Positions 20,605 through 32,235 are shown, counted from the stretch's first letter. The stretch is 64,000 nt of DNA from Amoebidium appalachense (GCA_963693365.1 CAVNZM010000001.1:1798001-1862000); one strand, 5' to 3'. Made by a program: numbers and translations. The notes: generated by a model from the sequence alone, not told the origin.

Positions 20605-21008
20605 CACAACACGTGCAGCCACGCACACAAACAAGCGCAAGCACACACGCACACAAAACAGTCACACAAACAAACGCACGTGTACACGCACACGCACACG
20701 CCCACGCATACATTGTCATTGTCACATGTACACACGCACACGCACACATGCACACGCACGCACACCGACACATGGTGACACACGCACACACACATACTGT
20801 GCATGCGCACACATGCATGTGCACGTGCACATGCACAAACGCACAGTCACCTGAGCACCCACCCACCGACACGCACACGCACACGCACACGCACACACAC
20901 ACCGTGGCACACATGCACGCACACACAGTATGCACATGCACACACACACCGTGATAGGCACAAACACATGTACCCTGTGAGCACACACATGTACACACAC
21001 GTGCACAC

Positions 21009-21825
21009 AATCCGTTCTCTTCCCGGCGAATTGATCATGAAGGGACCCCCCACTGGGGCCGGGCCCTCATGATTAACTGTTAACTGCTAGGCTATTTTTG
21101 TCTTCAACACAGCACCGACGTCTGTACCCGTGTTACGGTGTTAAAGGTGTGAACCACGAGCCAAGCCGTTACCACTGTGACGTAACCACTAAAAACCAGT
21201 ACACACTTGACCCAGGGATTTCATACACCCCAGCCTCATGATGGCATGAGACGGTGGGTGGCACCGGCCTCGAGATCCCTCCACTCAAAACCTAGCTTAG
21301 GAAATAAAATTCAACCACGGCAGCTGCAGTGGTATGTCCAGGGGGTCGCATGTGATGTCTATCGTGACTACGGACGTATACATTTACGAGATAGTAATGG
21401 CTAAGGGCCCTAATGCTACGACAATTGGCCATGACGGGCGAAGCTCTTGTGTGCGCACATGCAAAAATACTTATGTAATATTAAAAGAAAAAAGAGAGAC
21501 AATCTGTACACGTCTCGCAGATTACTCTAAAATAGACAAGTTGCAAGTTTTTGAATTCATGCTCGACAACAACATGATTCATGATCAAACGGACGAAACT
21601 TGCTGAGTCCGCGAACACAACATGTGAAAGATGAGCGCCCAACATGGCCGAAACATTAGACCCAATAGAGCCACTTTATTCTGGAGCTCGTGTCTGTTGT
21701 TTTGCATACATATTTGACGGGGTTCAGGGGGAAGATTTCACAGATGACGGGCCACACGTTGGTCTTACAAGAAGTTCGGCCTGAGCTGGGACACACAAAT
21801 ACTGGTAGGCACAGTAGTGAAGTGA
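21009..21825. other. No recognised gene
   Basis: Apparently unique sequence left of the piggyBac-like relic. Several TTAA sites occur (for example near 21074 and 21081), which are piggyBac targets, but no terminal inverted repeat could be paired by eye. Confidence 0.5.
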
Positions 21826-22161
21826 TGCAAGGCAAACGAAGACAGTGAATGGAAAGTAAAGTTTGATTTTGACGGTACCACAGAAGTAGTTCTGCGCAAT
21901 CAGCTAACTTTAATAGATGAAGAAGACAAAGAACACACAAGTAGCGAGCTAGAGAGTAATAGTGATGAAGATCCAGATGGAGACATCCAACAAGTAGAGA
22001 TTCCTGTCACAGACAGTGAGAGTGAAGATGAGATAGAACTTGTAGATGAACAAGTAGAGTTACCTACCCCCACCGACCCCACGTGCACCTTGCAATGGAC
22101 CATTCCAGATGAGCAAGTACTTGACAAAAGAACAGGCCCACGCAGAAAACCAACCATCTAG
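21826..22161 (+). pseudogene. piggyBac-like transposase relic, acidic N-terminal part
   Basis: 112 codons, open from a TGA at 21823 to a TAG at 22159-22161. It contains EWKVKFDFDGTTEVVLRNQL, an acidic stretch (DSESEDEIELVDEQVE) and an RTGPRRKP end, which fits the acidic N-terminal region before the DDE domain in piggyBac-type transposases. The call rests on its position before clearer piggyBac parts. Confidence 0.55.
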
Positions 22162-22244
22162 CGCTAAAACGAAAACCCCACCCTCTCGGTCAAGAAATAA
22201 AAACTCTACAGTCACGACTGTGTAACCAACATAATAACTTCGAA

Positions 22245-22763
22245 ATGAACGAGGGGAAGCTTAGGATGGCTAGCAAACCGTACCGACAGTTGGGAGCTGG
22301 AACAGGCACCACCTTACGTCTTCTAACCCCATGGGCCAACCCCACCCACCGTAACCCCAGAACGATCGTCGGAGACAGCTGGTTTGGGTCAGTCACCGGG
22401 ACAAGGGAAGTGTACAAAATCGGATTCTACGCACTTTTCAATGTCAAAACCGCAACCAGAGACTTTCCTCTCAACATGTTGGACCTTCTATGTGAGGAAG
22501 GACGTGGTGTATGGTCGGAGGCAGTGTGCAGTGTGGACGGAGTAGACCTCGTTGCGGTGTTATGGAGAAACAACAACAACAGTATGAAAGTGATCACCTC
22601 ATGTTCAAGTACTCAGCCGGGTCAACCTAGAAAATCACGAAACGGAAATGACGTCCCCCAACCGAAAGCAGTCGAAGAATACTTCGAAAACTACAACATG
22701 GCCGATATATTCAACAAAACACGAATGTTAAACGGCTCTGTGGACGAAGCTGTCATGTGCTGA
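22245..22763 (+). pseudogene. piggyBac-like transposase relic, part of DDE domain
   Basis: KPYRQLGAGTGTTLRLLTPW and IVGDSWFGSV match the DDE_Tnp_1_7 core, in which the Asp of GDSWF is catalytic. VKTATRDFP and the YNMADIFNKTRMLNG segment follow in the expected order. The block with the first catalytic Asp (expected before LGAGT) is missing between 22161 and 22245, so the copy is internally deleted and cannot be active. Confidence 0.8.
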
Positions 22764-23364
22764 GCTGATTCGTATTAGTTTGCTTCTATATTTCGTGTTT
22801 TGGTGAGTGAATTTCGGGGGTTTTTTTGCATAGTGATGCCGGGGTCTAAGTGGGGTATGAGGAGATTCATCAGTGGTATGGGGAGAACCTGATGCGGCGG
22901 CGGCTGATTGTTAAAGGTGCGCGCGTGCATGCACCATGCCTCTGCGTACTCTCCATGTTAAATGTTGTATTGCTTCTTTCTGTGTGCTTGGCGAGACCCA
23001 TGTTGCCTGCTCGCGTGTGTGTATGCTTATATGTATTGTGAGTAGACGTGTGTACGTGTTGTAGTGCTGTAGGGGTGTCTGATGTGGCGGTAGCCAATGG
23101 TGTGGAGTGCGTGTAGTCTGTGGGGGAGGGAGTGTTGTGATTGGCTGAATGTCACTGTGGTATTTGTCTGGCCAGTGGGCCGCGTGTCTGTGAAGTGTCT
23201 CGCGAGGTCGCGGGCTTTTCGAAGTTCTTCTCAGAACACGGAAAAAAAAAAACTCGCTTCCCACCCAACTCAAAAAAAGTTTATACGTATACACGGTTTC
23301 AAGCCCCTTTAAGCGTGCAGTTAGTTAGAGTAGTTTGTATACACTCTGTTTGTAGGTACGACAC
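22764..23364 (+). other. Gap between piggyBac-like segments, possible intron or insert
   Basis: No coding similarity seen. A good donor TTTTG|GTGAGTG lies near 22801 and an acceptor TTTGTAG near 23355, just before the C-terminal part resumes. An in-frame stop precedes the donor, so an intron is only one option. Confidence 0.35.
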
Positions 23365-23760
23365 TTGGGCACTAAACGTCACCAACTCCGCACCTTTGGG
23401 GGGCTTCTGGGGTTTGTAGTAGCAAACGTACACTTTGCATACAGATACTTTGGCAAATCCACAAACACGAGCATGGACACAAGGCGTGAGCTAGCAGAAG
23501 CACTCACATGCAACCCCCACCTGCCTGCACTAGAATACCCCCTTCCCCCTGCTGCTACTGCCCCGCATGCTCTACAATGTAACATGGACACCAGCGTGCC
23601 AGAAAAGAAAGAAAAGGTAGATGCGTTCTCTGCTTTAGGAACAAAGGGGAACGCCACCAGACACATACCTACTGCATCAAGTGTAATGTGTTTCTCTGCA
23701 ATGATCAAACACGTGCATGCTTCGAAAACCACATCACATAATTATGGTGTTCCTCCACGC
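23365..23760 (+). pseudogene. piggyBac-like transposase relic, C-terminal part with Cys-rich motif
   Basis: TFGGLLGFVVANVHFAYRYF and TRRELAEAL resemble the helical region after the DDE core. About 200 nt later, in another frame, comes YCIKCNVFLCNDQTRACFEN followed by HI, the Cys/His zinc-binding tail of piggyBac transposases. A frameshift separates the two. Confidence 0.72.
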
Positions 23761-23925
23761 ACACGCACCCAAGTCAACACAAACACAGGCCCGGTACGAT
23801 CACGCAGAAACACTACACATTAAAGTACCTTCTGCCCACTGGTCAGTTTCTGTACATTGCGCAACACTCATTTGTCGTTTTCGGATTAGGGGTGATTTGT
23901 TTGGTTTTTATTCGTTTTCGAAGAA

Positions 23926-25567
23926 ATGTTGTAATACGTAGTATTTACATATGGTAAGATCTTCTCAGTTTGTGTTATGTTTCAGTTCATATGCTTAGTG
24001 TATATGCCACACTCCTATTATGTAAAGTGTAGCATCGATCTCCGATATGCTTGTATACTTGTAATCGTGTTGTATCGGCTTTAATCGTGTGTTGTAATAT
24101 CGATTAGAATATTTATGTGTGTGTACACGGATCCACCCACTCAGTGTCATCTTCACTTGATTCTCAGCAAGACTTAGAAGTTGAGTTTTGTATTTATTTA
24201 TTAGTTGTTTTAGTTTGTTTCCTTTTCCTTTCTTCATTTCTTTCTTTCTTTTCTGTTTCGGTGTACAAGACATCTTAGATCTGTGTACGTATCGACATAC
24301 TTAGCTCGCGCACACGTATTGTCGTTTGTGTCAAAATCTATATATGTCATCCAATCATATCTCGTTTGTATTTTCCCAAATATAGTAACTTGCATTCCTT
24401 TCTCATTCCTTTCCCACGACGTAGCATTGTGCTATGTTCTTCAACTATTAGGAATAATTATATTTAGACGTGTTATGATAAGAACATGTATAAATGTATG
24501 TTATGAATTAATAGTTACATAAGTGGTTTCATTTTATTAAATGTTTCCGTGCTTTTATTAGAAGTTTCTTTCATTAGAGGATTGAGTTTTATATTCTATG
24601 TGTCGACAGACATTTTAATCGATATATTTTACACTCATAGTTTTCGTCCTTTTGATTGGTTTATCGTTTCACATTCCCAAGTATAAAAGGGACCTCATCT
24701 TGAAATAAATCACAAGCAGTCGTATTCATTTCCTATGGTTCCAGAAATCGTTCCTCCTCTCCGGTTGTGTTTTTCCCGTGTGTCTCTGTGTTGTGTATAT
24801 CATAACACCCATCTGTGCTCTCTGCTTCTCCGTTTACCCACACAAAATAACACTCAGGGAGAGATGTGTACATGTTCGTGTGTACATAAATATCTCTGGT
24901 TATAGTTATGCTATTACTATCTTGTTTGTTGATCTGTGCACTCTTTTCCTTCCTCTTTCTCCTTCCTTATTTTCTTTTCTTTCTCTCCTTGTCTTCATGT
25001 GTATAATCGTATTTCTTTTCTACTAATATATGTTAGGTAGATTTGTGTTACTTAATACGTCGTGTTCATTGGACGGTAACACACTTAGGCTACACTTAGA
25101 ATAGCATGTGTGTTTAGACTTCATTAATTCACTTTAGTTTTCATGTGTTGCCGGGCTTTAACCAATCATCAAGGTTAAGTGTGACATGCCTGAGTCTTTG
25201 CAGTATGTCATAGGTTAGAATTTCCTTGATGATGACACGAGTTGATCTTAACTAGTGTCTGTGTCCTATCGTGTACGTCTCCGCGTACCGGATCTCTCTG
25301 AAAGCAATTGGTTCTTAGTGATTGGTTTCTATTAGAGATAGATCTGATTTCCGACTGGTCGGAAATCATGTATGGATTGGACTTAGAGGAATTTCAGGTA
25401 TTTATTCGAAGATCAGAATAAATTCAGTTCAGTCGTGTCTAAACATTGATGTCTGTTGTGTACACTGCTCCGATCGTTCCGTGTTTTGTTGTTGTGTGTG
25501 TCTGTGGTGTTTTCACACTGCACCACTGTGTCTCTGCTTTCATCCCAAATACTTATATAATTTAACA
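23926..25567 (+). repeat. Solo copia 1A LTR, TSD AGAAA, interrupted by a family 2 LTR
   Basis: Begins TGTTGTAATACG and ends AATTTAACA, flanked by AGAAA at 23921-23925 and 25568-25572. It is split at 24144/24853 by the family 2 LTR. No internal copia sequence is attached, so it is a solo LTR left by LTR-LTR recombination. Confidence 0.94.
24145..24852 (+). repeat. Solo copia family 2 LTR nested in a family 1 LTR, TSD CTCAG
   Basis: 708 bp, TGTCATCTTC to AAAATAACA, flanked by CTCAG at 24140-24144 and 24853-24857. It matches, in reverse, 42913-43620. Confidence 0.95.
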
Positions 25568-26249
25568 AGAAACTGTTTGTGGTAACTAGATGCTAAAAGG
25601 GTTATTTGAAGTGTGTGTACCGAAAAAAATGAATTTGAAAGCTGATGTGAATGTTTCTCAAACGAAAAATGCACCTGTGGTGCAAAGCAACAACGTGAAC
25701 GGTATTTAAGTATGCATCTTTGGCACGCATTTGTAACAAGTTTGCCGTTTTTCTTGGCTCAGGCCTATGGCCTCCCTGTGCCAGAACCCGTAAAGTGCAA
25801 AATAAGCCATACCAACAAGCATTTCGAGAAATTATTGTAGTCATGGGGTGCGCAAACACTACAAAGTTATCCGTAAATTGATGCTCGAAATCGTTGAATG
25901 CCTACCAATCCTTACTAAGCCATTACCCCGCTAAGAATTTTTCTACGGTTTTTTTGTGATGTGCTTGGTTCCTGTCACGTGAGAAAAAGAGAGTAACACG
26001 TGCAAAACTGACCCTGCGCCAGGCGTTTTTATATGATGACGTCACTGAGTACTCAGGTTGGAGTATTTTAGACACCAAACTGCTTTTCGATTGCTTTATG
26101 GCCGGTCTGATGATGAGAGGCAGCACCCAGCTGCCGTCCCCGCAGGCCCCCACTGGGCCGCAAATCAATCACATGTACTGACTCCCGGCCCTGGGGCCAT
26201 ACACACGAGATCAATACAGATAAGGCCCTCGGGCCCGAAAACAGAAATC

Positions 26250-26283
<34 letters not shown>

Positions 26284-26403
26284 CCAACCAAGCACTACTA
26301 CCCTCAACCTAGCACCGTAGCCCTGATCCATAAAGCTGAGAACAGCAGGCAAACGGCGAGGAAACAGAATGCGGGCGGGTGGGTGGGTCCTAAGAGAAGC
26401 GGC
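25568..26403. other. No recognised gene
   Basis: Apparently unique sequence, ending in a C run at 26251-26281 and a GC-rich stretch. An 18 bp word ATTTTAGACACCAAACTG at about 26066 recurs at 27475-27492. Confidence 0.5.
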
Positions 26404-26487
26404 GAGGAAAAGACTGTTTGAGAGAAGCGAAAAACGCGACTTTTATAGTCGCTTCTACAGGAAGAGATGTGTGATGCCGATCATCAC

Positions 26488-27420
26488 TGTAAAATTATAT
26501 AAGTGTTTGGGATGTAAGCAGAGACACAGTGGTGCAGTGTGAAAACACCATAGACACACAACAACAAAACACGGAACGATCGGAGCAGTGTACACAACAG
26601 ACATCAATGTTTAGACACGACTAAACTCAATTTATTTTGATCTTCGAATAAATACCTGAAATTCCTTTAAGTCTAATCCATACATGATTTCCGACCAGAC
26701 GGAAATCAGATCTGTCTCTAATAGAAACCAATCACTAAGAACCAATTGCTTTCAGAGAGATCTGGTACGCAGAGACGTACACGATACAAGGGTACAGACA
26801 CTAGTTAAGATCAACTCTTGTCATTATCAAGGAAGTTCTAACCTATGATACACTGCAAAGACTCAGACATATCACACTTAACCTTGATGATTGGTTTAAG
26901 CCCGGCAACACATGAAAACTAAAGTAAATTAATGAAGTCTGATCACACATGCAACCTAAGTGTAGCCTAAGTGTGTTACCGTCCAATCAACACATATTAA
27001 GTAACACAAATCTACCTAACATATATTGGTAGAAAAGAAATACGATTATACACAATGTCATGAAGACAAGGAGAGAAAGAAAAGAAAATAAGGAAAAGGA
27101 GAAAGAGAAAGGAAAAGAGAGCACAGATCAACAAACAAGATAGTAATAGTATAACTATAACCAGAGATATTTATGTACACACGAACATGTACACGTCTCG
27201 CCCTGAGTGGGTGGATCCGTGTACACACATATAAATATTCTAATTGATATTACAATACACGATTAAAGCCGATACAACACGATTACAAGTATACAAGCAT
27301 ATCAGAGATCGATGCTACACTTTACATAATAGGAGTGTGGCATTTATACTAAGCATATGAACTGAAACATAACACAAACTGAGAAGATCTTACAATATGT
27401 AAATACTACGTATTATAACA
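26488..27420 (-). repeat. Solo copia family 1 LTR, TSD ATCAC
   Basis: 933 bp, reverse, TGTAAAATTATATAAG to TATTATAACA, flanked by ATCAC at 26483-26487 and 27421-27425. The unoccupied repeat copy at 30847-30870 shows the empty site. Confidence 0.95.
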
Positions 27421-27513
27421 ATCACACCATCTTCTTCCGATTGGTGGATAAAATGAGTATTTACCGAATATATCATTTTAGACACCAAACTGTCAAACTG
27501 CTATCTACGTCCA

Positions 27514-29378
27514 CTAAGGCACAGCCGGCTGACATACACTATTATGCCTTACGCTGGCTGGCTGGGGCCCCTCAGCCTGCCCAGGAACCGGGGTGCCGTC
27601 CAGACGAAATACTTGCATATGCCACGGCCGCACCCCGCGCGGGAAAATCACCTCAGAGGGGCGCAGAGGCACACTTGCCGAAGCCAACCCCTGAATGACG
27701 GGCCACCACGACGCCGTATCCCACACTGGAACGACGAGGATGCCCTCTGCACCTTCCCGCTGCAGCTTGGCCACCGTTCGCTTGATCAGCGGGAACGGAG
27801 GCGCCCACCTGTCCAACTTGGTGCCGTCCACCGCCAACCCGTCTGCCATCCCACCGGGGGCCCCTGCCTGGGCCCACACATTAAACTCGGCCTTCACTGC
27901 CGAGGTGTGGGTGGCAAACCAATCGACTTCGGGCTGCATGCCCAGCAGCCACTCCACCCGCAAGACTGCCTCCGGCGTGACTTGCCATTCATGCCGGGGG
28001 TCCACCCGCGACAGCCAATCTGCTCGGTCGTTGAGCTCACCCGGGATGTAGGCCACCTCCTGTGGCCAAGGCAACCCGTGGTCGAGGCACAACTGCAGAA
28101 GCTGCCACAGAATGCGCTGCATCGAGGGGCTGCCACTGCCCTTTTTCCGCACAGCCCCAAGGGCCGCCTGGGCATCGGCTTGCCACTGCACCCGCTGCCC
28201 ACGGAGGGCTTCCTGCAGGGCAGGGCTCTGATAGGCCTCCAACAGGCCCTCACACTCCGCAATCGCCGCCGCCCGCGGAGCGTCGTCGGCTGCCCACCTG
28301 CCCGCCGCCTCAAGCGCAGGGGCAGGGGATCCCGCCACTTGGTGGTGGCGGCATCCGTGATGAGCGTAACCGTGACCGGGTTGGGCCATATCTCCGCCCG
28401 AGGCAACCGGCCAATGAACTGGGGCGTCCGACCGATAATCCGTAACTGACGCCCCGAAAGCCAAACGAAACTGCGCCAATTCCCCCCGCGTAGGGCGGCA
28501 TACACTGGCCGCACCAACGTCAGCACGTGGGGAGTGGCAGCCCGCAGACTCATGACCACCCCCAACCACCGGGCGACTTGCTTCTTTTCCACCCATCGCT
28601 TGCCCTTGCGAGCCTTGGCCATCACCCGCTTGGTCTCCTGGCAGCTTCTCCATAGAGGTGGCGGTAGGGGCCAACACACCCGCGGCAAGGTCGACATGGA
28701 TGCCTAGATGGTCGAGGTGGTCGGTGGGCTCCCACTGGCCCTTCTCCGTATTTCGGCTCAGGCCCGTTGCCTCGAGCTCCCCCTCAACAACACCGCGAGT
28801 TTGCAGCGCCTTTAGCGGCCGTTCGACGACCAACCAGTCGTCCAAGGACGCTAACGTGCGCACACCGCGTCGGTGAAGACGCCGACCGAACTCCTTTATG
28901 AGCCGCATGAAGTAGTATGGCCATGGGCTGAGGGAATAGCCGAAAGGCAGCACAGTGTACTGATACAGCTGGCCGCCAACCCGAATCTGAAAATATTTAC
29001 GCCACCGTGGCGCAATTGCCAGCGCAAAGTAGCCGTCCTCCAGGTCGAAACTGAAGCTGTGGTCACCTGCCAGTGGCTGAGCAATGACCTGCAGGTCACT
29101 GAGCGTCTCGTACTTGAGGCCCCGCTGTACAGCATACTCATTCACTGGGCGCATGTCGATTATAAGCCGCACTTTACCGTTTGGTTTCCGCACCCCAAAC
29201 GTGGTCGACACGCAATGCTTCCTGGACTCGTCGATGGGTTCAAGTGCGCCCTTACCCACTTAACGCGCAACTTCCACCAACGCCTCCTCCTCCGAAACTT
29301 CGCCCAAGTTTAGGTACCTCCCCATGTCGTGGGGAGGTGGCGGCCCAGCGCACCATTCGGGTGTGATGCCATACTTAA
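27514..29378 (-). pseudogene. DIRS-like RT and RNase H, frameshifted
   Basis: RT motifs are VRLIIDMRPVNEYAVQR, FSFDLEDGYFALAIAP, VLPFGYSLSPWPY and the catalytic LASLDDWLVV. Then LDHLGIHVDL and an RNase H domain starting LITDAATTKW, with IPGELNDRADWLSR further on, and the post-RNase H segment WFATHTSAVKAEFNVW typical of DIRS. A TAA interrupts the frame just before GKGALEPIDES (about 29260). Two compensating indels shift the frame from about 28655 to about 28330. The N-terminal part continues beyond the solo LTR into 30314-30400 (DEWARGGAAKDVLFWIK). Confidence 0.88.
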
Positions 29379-30313
29379 TGTTAAATTGTATAAGTATTTG
29401 GGATGTAAGCAGAGACACAGTGGTGCAGTGTGAAAACACCACAGACACACACAACAACAAAACACGGAACGATCGGAGCAGTGTACACAACAGACATCAA
29501 TGTTTAGACACGACTGAACTTAATTTATTTTGATCGCTAATAAATACCTGAAATTCCCTTAAGTTAAATCCATACATGATTTCCGACCAGTCGGAAATCA
29601 GATCTATGTCTAAAATAACCAATCATAATTAACTGATTATTTCCCGGATAGATCCGGAGACGCGGGAACACACACCATAGGTCACAGCTATAAGAAAGAA
29701 AAGAGGTGAAGAGTAACGAGGAAAGAGGTGGTGTTTCTAACCTATCATCGGCTACAAAGACTCAGACATTTTCTGACTAAGTCCACTGATTGGATATAGT
29801 ACGGCAACACACAAAACAAAAGTGGTTGACTAAGCTATGAATCATACCTGACAAGCTAAAGTGTAACCTAAGTGTTTTTCTACCAATCAAAACATAACGA
29901 GTAATATAAATCTACTCAACGTATATTAGTGAGAGAGAAATATAATTAAATGAAAGGAAACAAGAGAAGAAAGAAAGAGAAAAGAAAAGACGAAGAAAGA
30001 GGAAAAAGAAAAGAAAGCAGGACAGAAAACACGAACAGCAAAACACAGTTATAACCGAAGATATTCATGTACACATTACATGTACACGTGTCTCCCTCAC
30101 TGGGTAGACTCGTGTACCTATAATCAGTTGCTGTAATCGATATCTAAACACACGAATATAGCCGACACAACACGATTACAAGTACTCAAATACACTGGAG
30201 ATCGATGTCATAATTTACGTACAAGGAGCACATCTTTTTCATTAAGTAAATGAATGAAAACATAACACGAACTGAGAAGATCTTACAATATGTAAATACT
30301 ACGTATTATAACA
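29379..30313 (-). repeat. Solo copia 1B LTR in the DIRS RT frame, TSD CTTAA
   Basis: 935 bp, reverse, flanked by CTTAA at 29374-29378 and 30314-30318. The RT frame reads across when the LTR and one TSD copy are ignored. Confidence 0.95.
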
Positions 30314-30775
30314 CTTAATCCAGAAGAGCACGTCCTTGGCTGCTCCACCGCGCGCCCACTCGTCGTGGCACACACGCACCCGTTGATAGAGCGGTGCAGG
30401 TGCTACCCCGCCCACTGGCTTACTGGGAGCACACATAACCGGCCGCCCCCGCACAGACCACTGCTGCCGGGGCCCACACTAGGACTAGAGAGCAGCACAC
30501 GTTGCCGCTGTACATGCTCACGCGAGCAGCCCACACGGGCTAACGTTGCCAGACGTGCCTAGGTGCTTATAGCTACACAAACAACCCCAAAACACAACCC
30601 CACTTGGGTTTTGCAAAACTCATGAGCGCATCCGGTCTCAATGATCTGCGGTTCCTGGGCCTATTATTATAGCTAAAGTCTAGGGACCTACACGACTGAC
30701 TATAGCGCTCACTGCGCTCAAAAGCTTTGGTCTTGGTCACTAGACCGACCTCACTTACGCGCGCCGCTTCTCTTA
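30314..30775 (-). other. DIRS element 1, 5' part of RT frame and leader
   Basis: The left end (to about 30400) continues the RT frame. The rest has no similarity that I recognise; it may be leader or decayed gag. Confidence 0.5.
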
Positions 30776-30916
30776 GAGGAAAAGACTGTTTGAGAGAAGC
30801 AAAAAACGCGACTTTTATAGTCGCTTCTACAGGAAGAGATGTGTGATGCCGATCAGTCACACCATCTTCTTCCGATTGGTGGATAAAATGAGTATTTACC
30901 AAATATATCATTTATC
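30776..30916 (-). repeat. DIRS element 1 terminal direct repeat, right copy
   Basis: Matches 26404-26487 plus 27421-27475 with few changes (for example GAAGCAAAAAACG for GAAGCGAAAAACG, and GATCAGTCACACC for GATCATCACACC). Confidence 0.85.
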
Positions 30917-31141
30917 GATTCAGGTCGGATCAGATCACTATGGGGTTTACGCTGTTTACTCGAGGCAAAGAGAAACCAGTCTCAGGTATGGGGGGGGGGG
31001 GGTTTGCTCGGAATATCCCCTCAGCGGTATATATCATGATCACGTACATAGATGTCGGGTGATGACTATATATCAGGGTTTACTTTCTCTACGAGACACC
31101 ATAAAGACTACAGGGAGAAATCAATTAGTTGGGGTTCCCCG

Positions 31142-31173
<32 letters not shown>

Positions 31174-31229
31174 GGGCTCCCCTGGGACACTCGGTATCAG
31201 CTGGTGTGTGTGTGTGTGTGTGTGTGTGT
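30917..31229. other. No gene; G, T and GT runs
   Basis: A G run at 30991-31000, a T run at 31142-31170 and a GT repeat at 31204-31229. The T run could be the tail of a reverse-strand retroposon, but no retroposon body was recognised. Confidence 0.5.
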
Positions 31230-31540
31230 TGTTTTGTACGGGTCTAAGGGAGCAGAGTGCACAGAGGTGTCATGTAAAACACGACTAACACATTAATGAG
31301 AGGGCAATCGGAGTTGTTCACGAGACATTGAAAGATTCAAACAACAACTGATTCTTTATTGTGCTCTCGGTTCCTTTTGTACTTGCGACTTATCACCTTA
31401 TCACAAGTAAAGAGGGAGAACCAATCGGTTCTATCAGAAGATAGAAAAACACATTCCGACAGAGCATACGCATTCCAACTTCCGATTAAACTAAAGTTTT
31501 AGAAACTCTTACTTAAATAAATTAAGTAATTATACATCTA
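31230..31540 (-). repeat. Possible fragment of a third copia LTR type
   Basis: Starts TGTTTTGTACGGGTC and continues with AAGGGAGCAGAGTGCACAG and ATGTAAAACACGAC, recalling the family 2 LTR inner end in order and spacing. A CTTTTGTACTTG word also parallels CTTTTATACTTG. It is far diverged and truncated by DIRS element 2. Confidence 0.4.
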
Positions 31541-31548
31541 GTCACTAT

Positions 31549-31636
31549 CTATGACAACTACTCCGGGACGTGTGTTGCCTCTAGGGGGACATCCCCTTGG
31601 ACGAAAGTGAACCTGCAATGGTTGTAAACCACGGCA
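31549..31636. repeat. 88 bp direct repeat of DIRS element 2, left copy
   Basis: CTATGACAACTACTCCGGGA to AAACCACGGCA; looks identical to 32120-32207. Confidence 0.92.
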
Positions 31637-32119
31637 AGCCCCCAGTCATCAATTTATTGATCCGTGAGGTCCATGTGCCCAAAAAACGGGGGAAGTCTTC
31701 GCCCCGTGAAAAAAACAGCACGTATGTGTGGATCAATGGGGGTTGTGTGTGGGTGTAGGTGGGTGGGTGAACAGGAGTATATAGCTGTAAGGCTGTGGAT
31801 GCTAAACACAGAAGATGTGTTTGTAGCTTGCTGATCTGCTAAAAACTGTCGTGCTTATATACCTAAGCCTACCGATCTAAGCCAATCAAAACTCGATCTA
31901 GTGATATGTGAAATCTGACCCGAGCCAATCATAACTCAGTATAGTGATCTGTGGTCACCTGATGTTTTGACTGGCTAATAGGTGTCCGTGTGCGGGGAGC
32001 CAACCGCTAACTGCTAAAACACGAAATGAAGCCTACATGGTTATGTTGGTATCGAACACCCATCCTACGTGTTTACCCAGAAAAATATTTATGTCAATAA
32101 TTTCCACAAATAAAAACCT
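31637..32119. other. Spacer between DIRS direct repeats
   Basis: 483 bp without coding signal. It includes paired words such as AGCCAATCA...CTCGATCTAGTGAT / AGCCAATCA...CTCAGTATAGTGAT, a short internal duplication near 31880-31960. Confidence 0.6.
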
Positions 32120-32207
32120 CTATGACAACTACTCCGGGACGTGTGTTGCCTCTAGGGGGACATCCCCTTGGACGAAAGTGAACCTGCAATGGTTGTAAAC
32201 CACGGCA
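32120..32207. repeat. 88 bp direct repeat of DIRS element 2, right copy
   Basis: Begins 29 bp beyond the recombinase stop; pairs with 31549-31636. Split direct repeats are a feature of the PAT/Ngaro branches of DIRS-like elements. Confidence 0.92.
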
Positions 32208-32235
32208 CGAGAGCAGTATGCTTGCTCCAAAGGTT

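Larger units (their letters stand above)
26404..30916 (-). mobile_element. DIRS-like retroelement 1, no recombinase, two solo LTR inserts
   Basis: Bounded by a direct repeat: 26404-26487 continued at 27421-27475 on the left, and 30776-30916 on the right. Inside is an RT/RNase H frame of DIRS type. Solo copia LTRs interrupt the left repeat (26488-27420) and the RT frame (29379-30313). No tyrosine recombinase frame is present, so it is a partial or non-autonomous copy. Confidence 0.7.

Noticed and set aside
21585-21620. GGACGAAAC and CTGAGTCCG words that resemble hammerhead ribozyme parts
   Set aside because: They come in the wrong order and only TTG separates GAAAC from CTGA, with no room for stems I and III and no full CTGATGA box. 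It is just a small hairpin.
25568-26403. Host gene between the solo LTR and DIRS element 1
   Set aside because: Only short frames without known motifs or matching splice signals.
26066-27492. 18 bp repeat ATTTTAGACACCAAACTG as a DIRS terminal repeat
   Set aside because: It is too short, and only the 27475-27492 copy touches the element; it is noted in the features but not used for the boundary.
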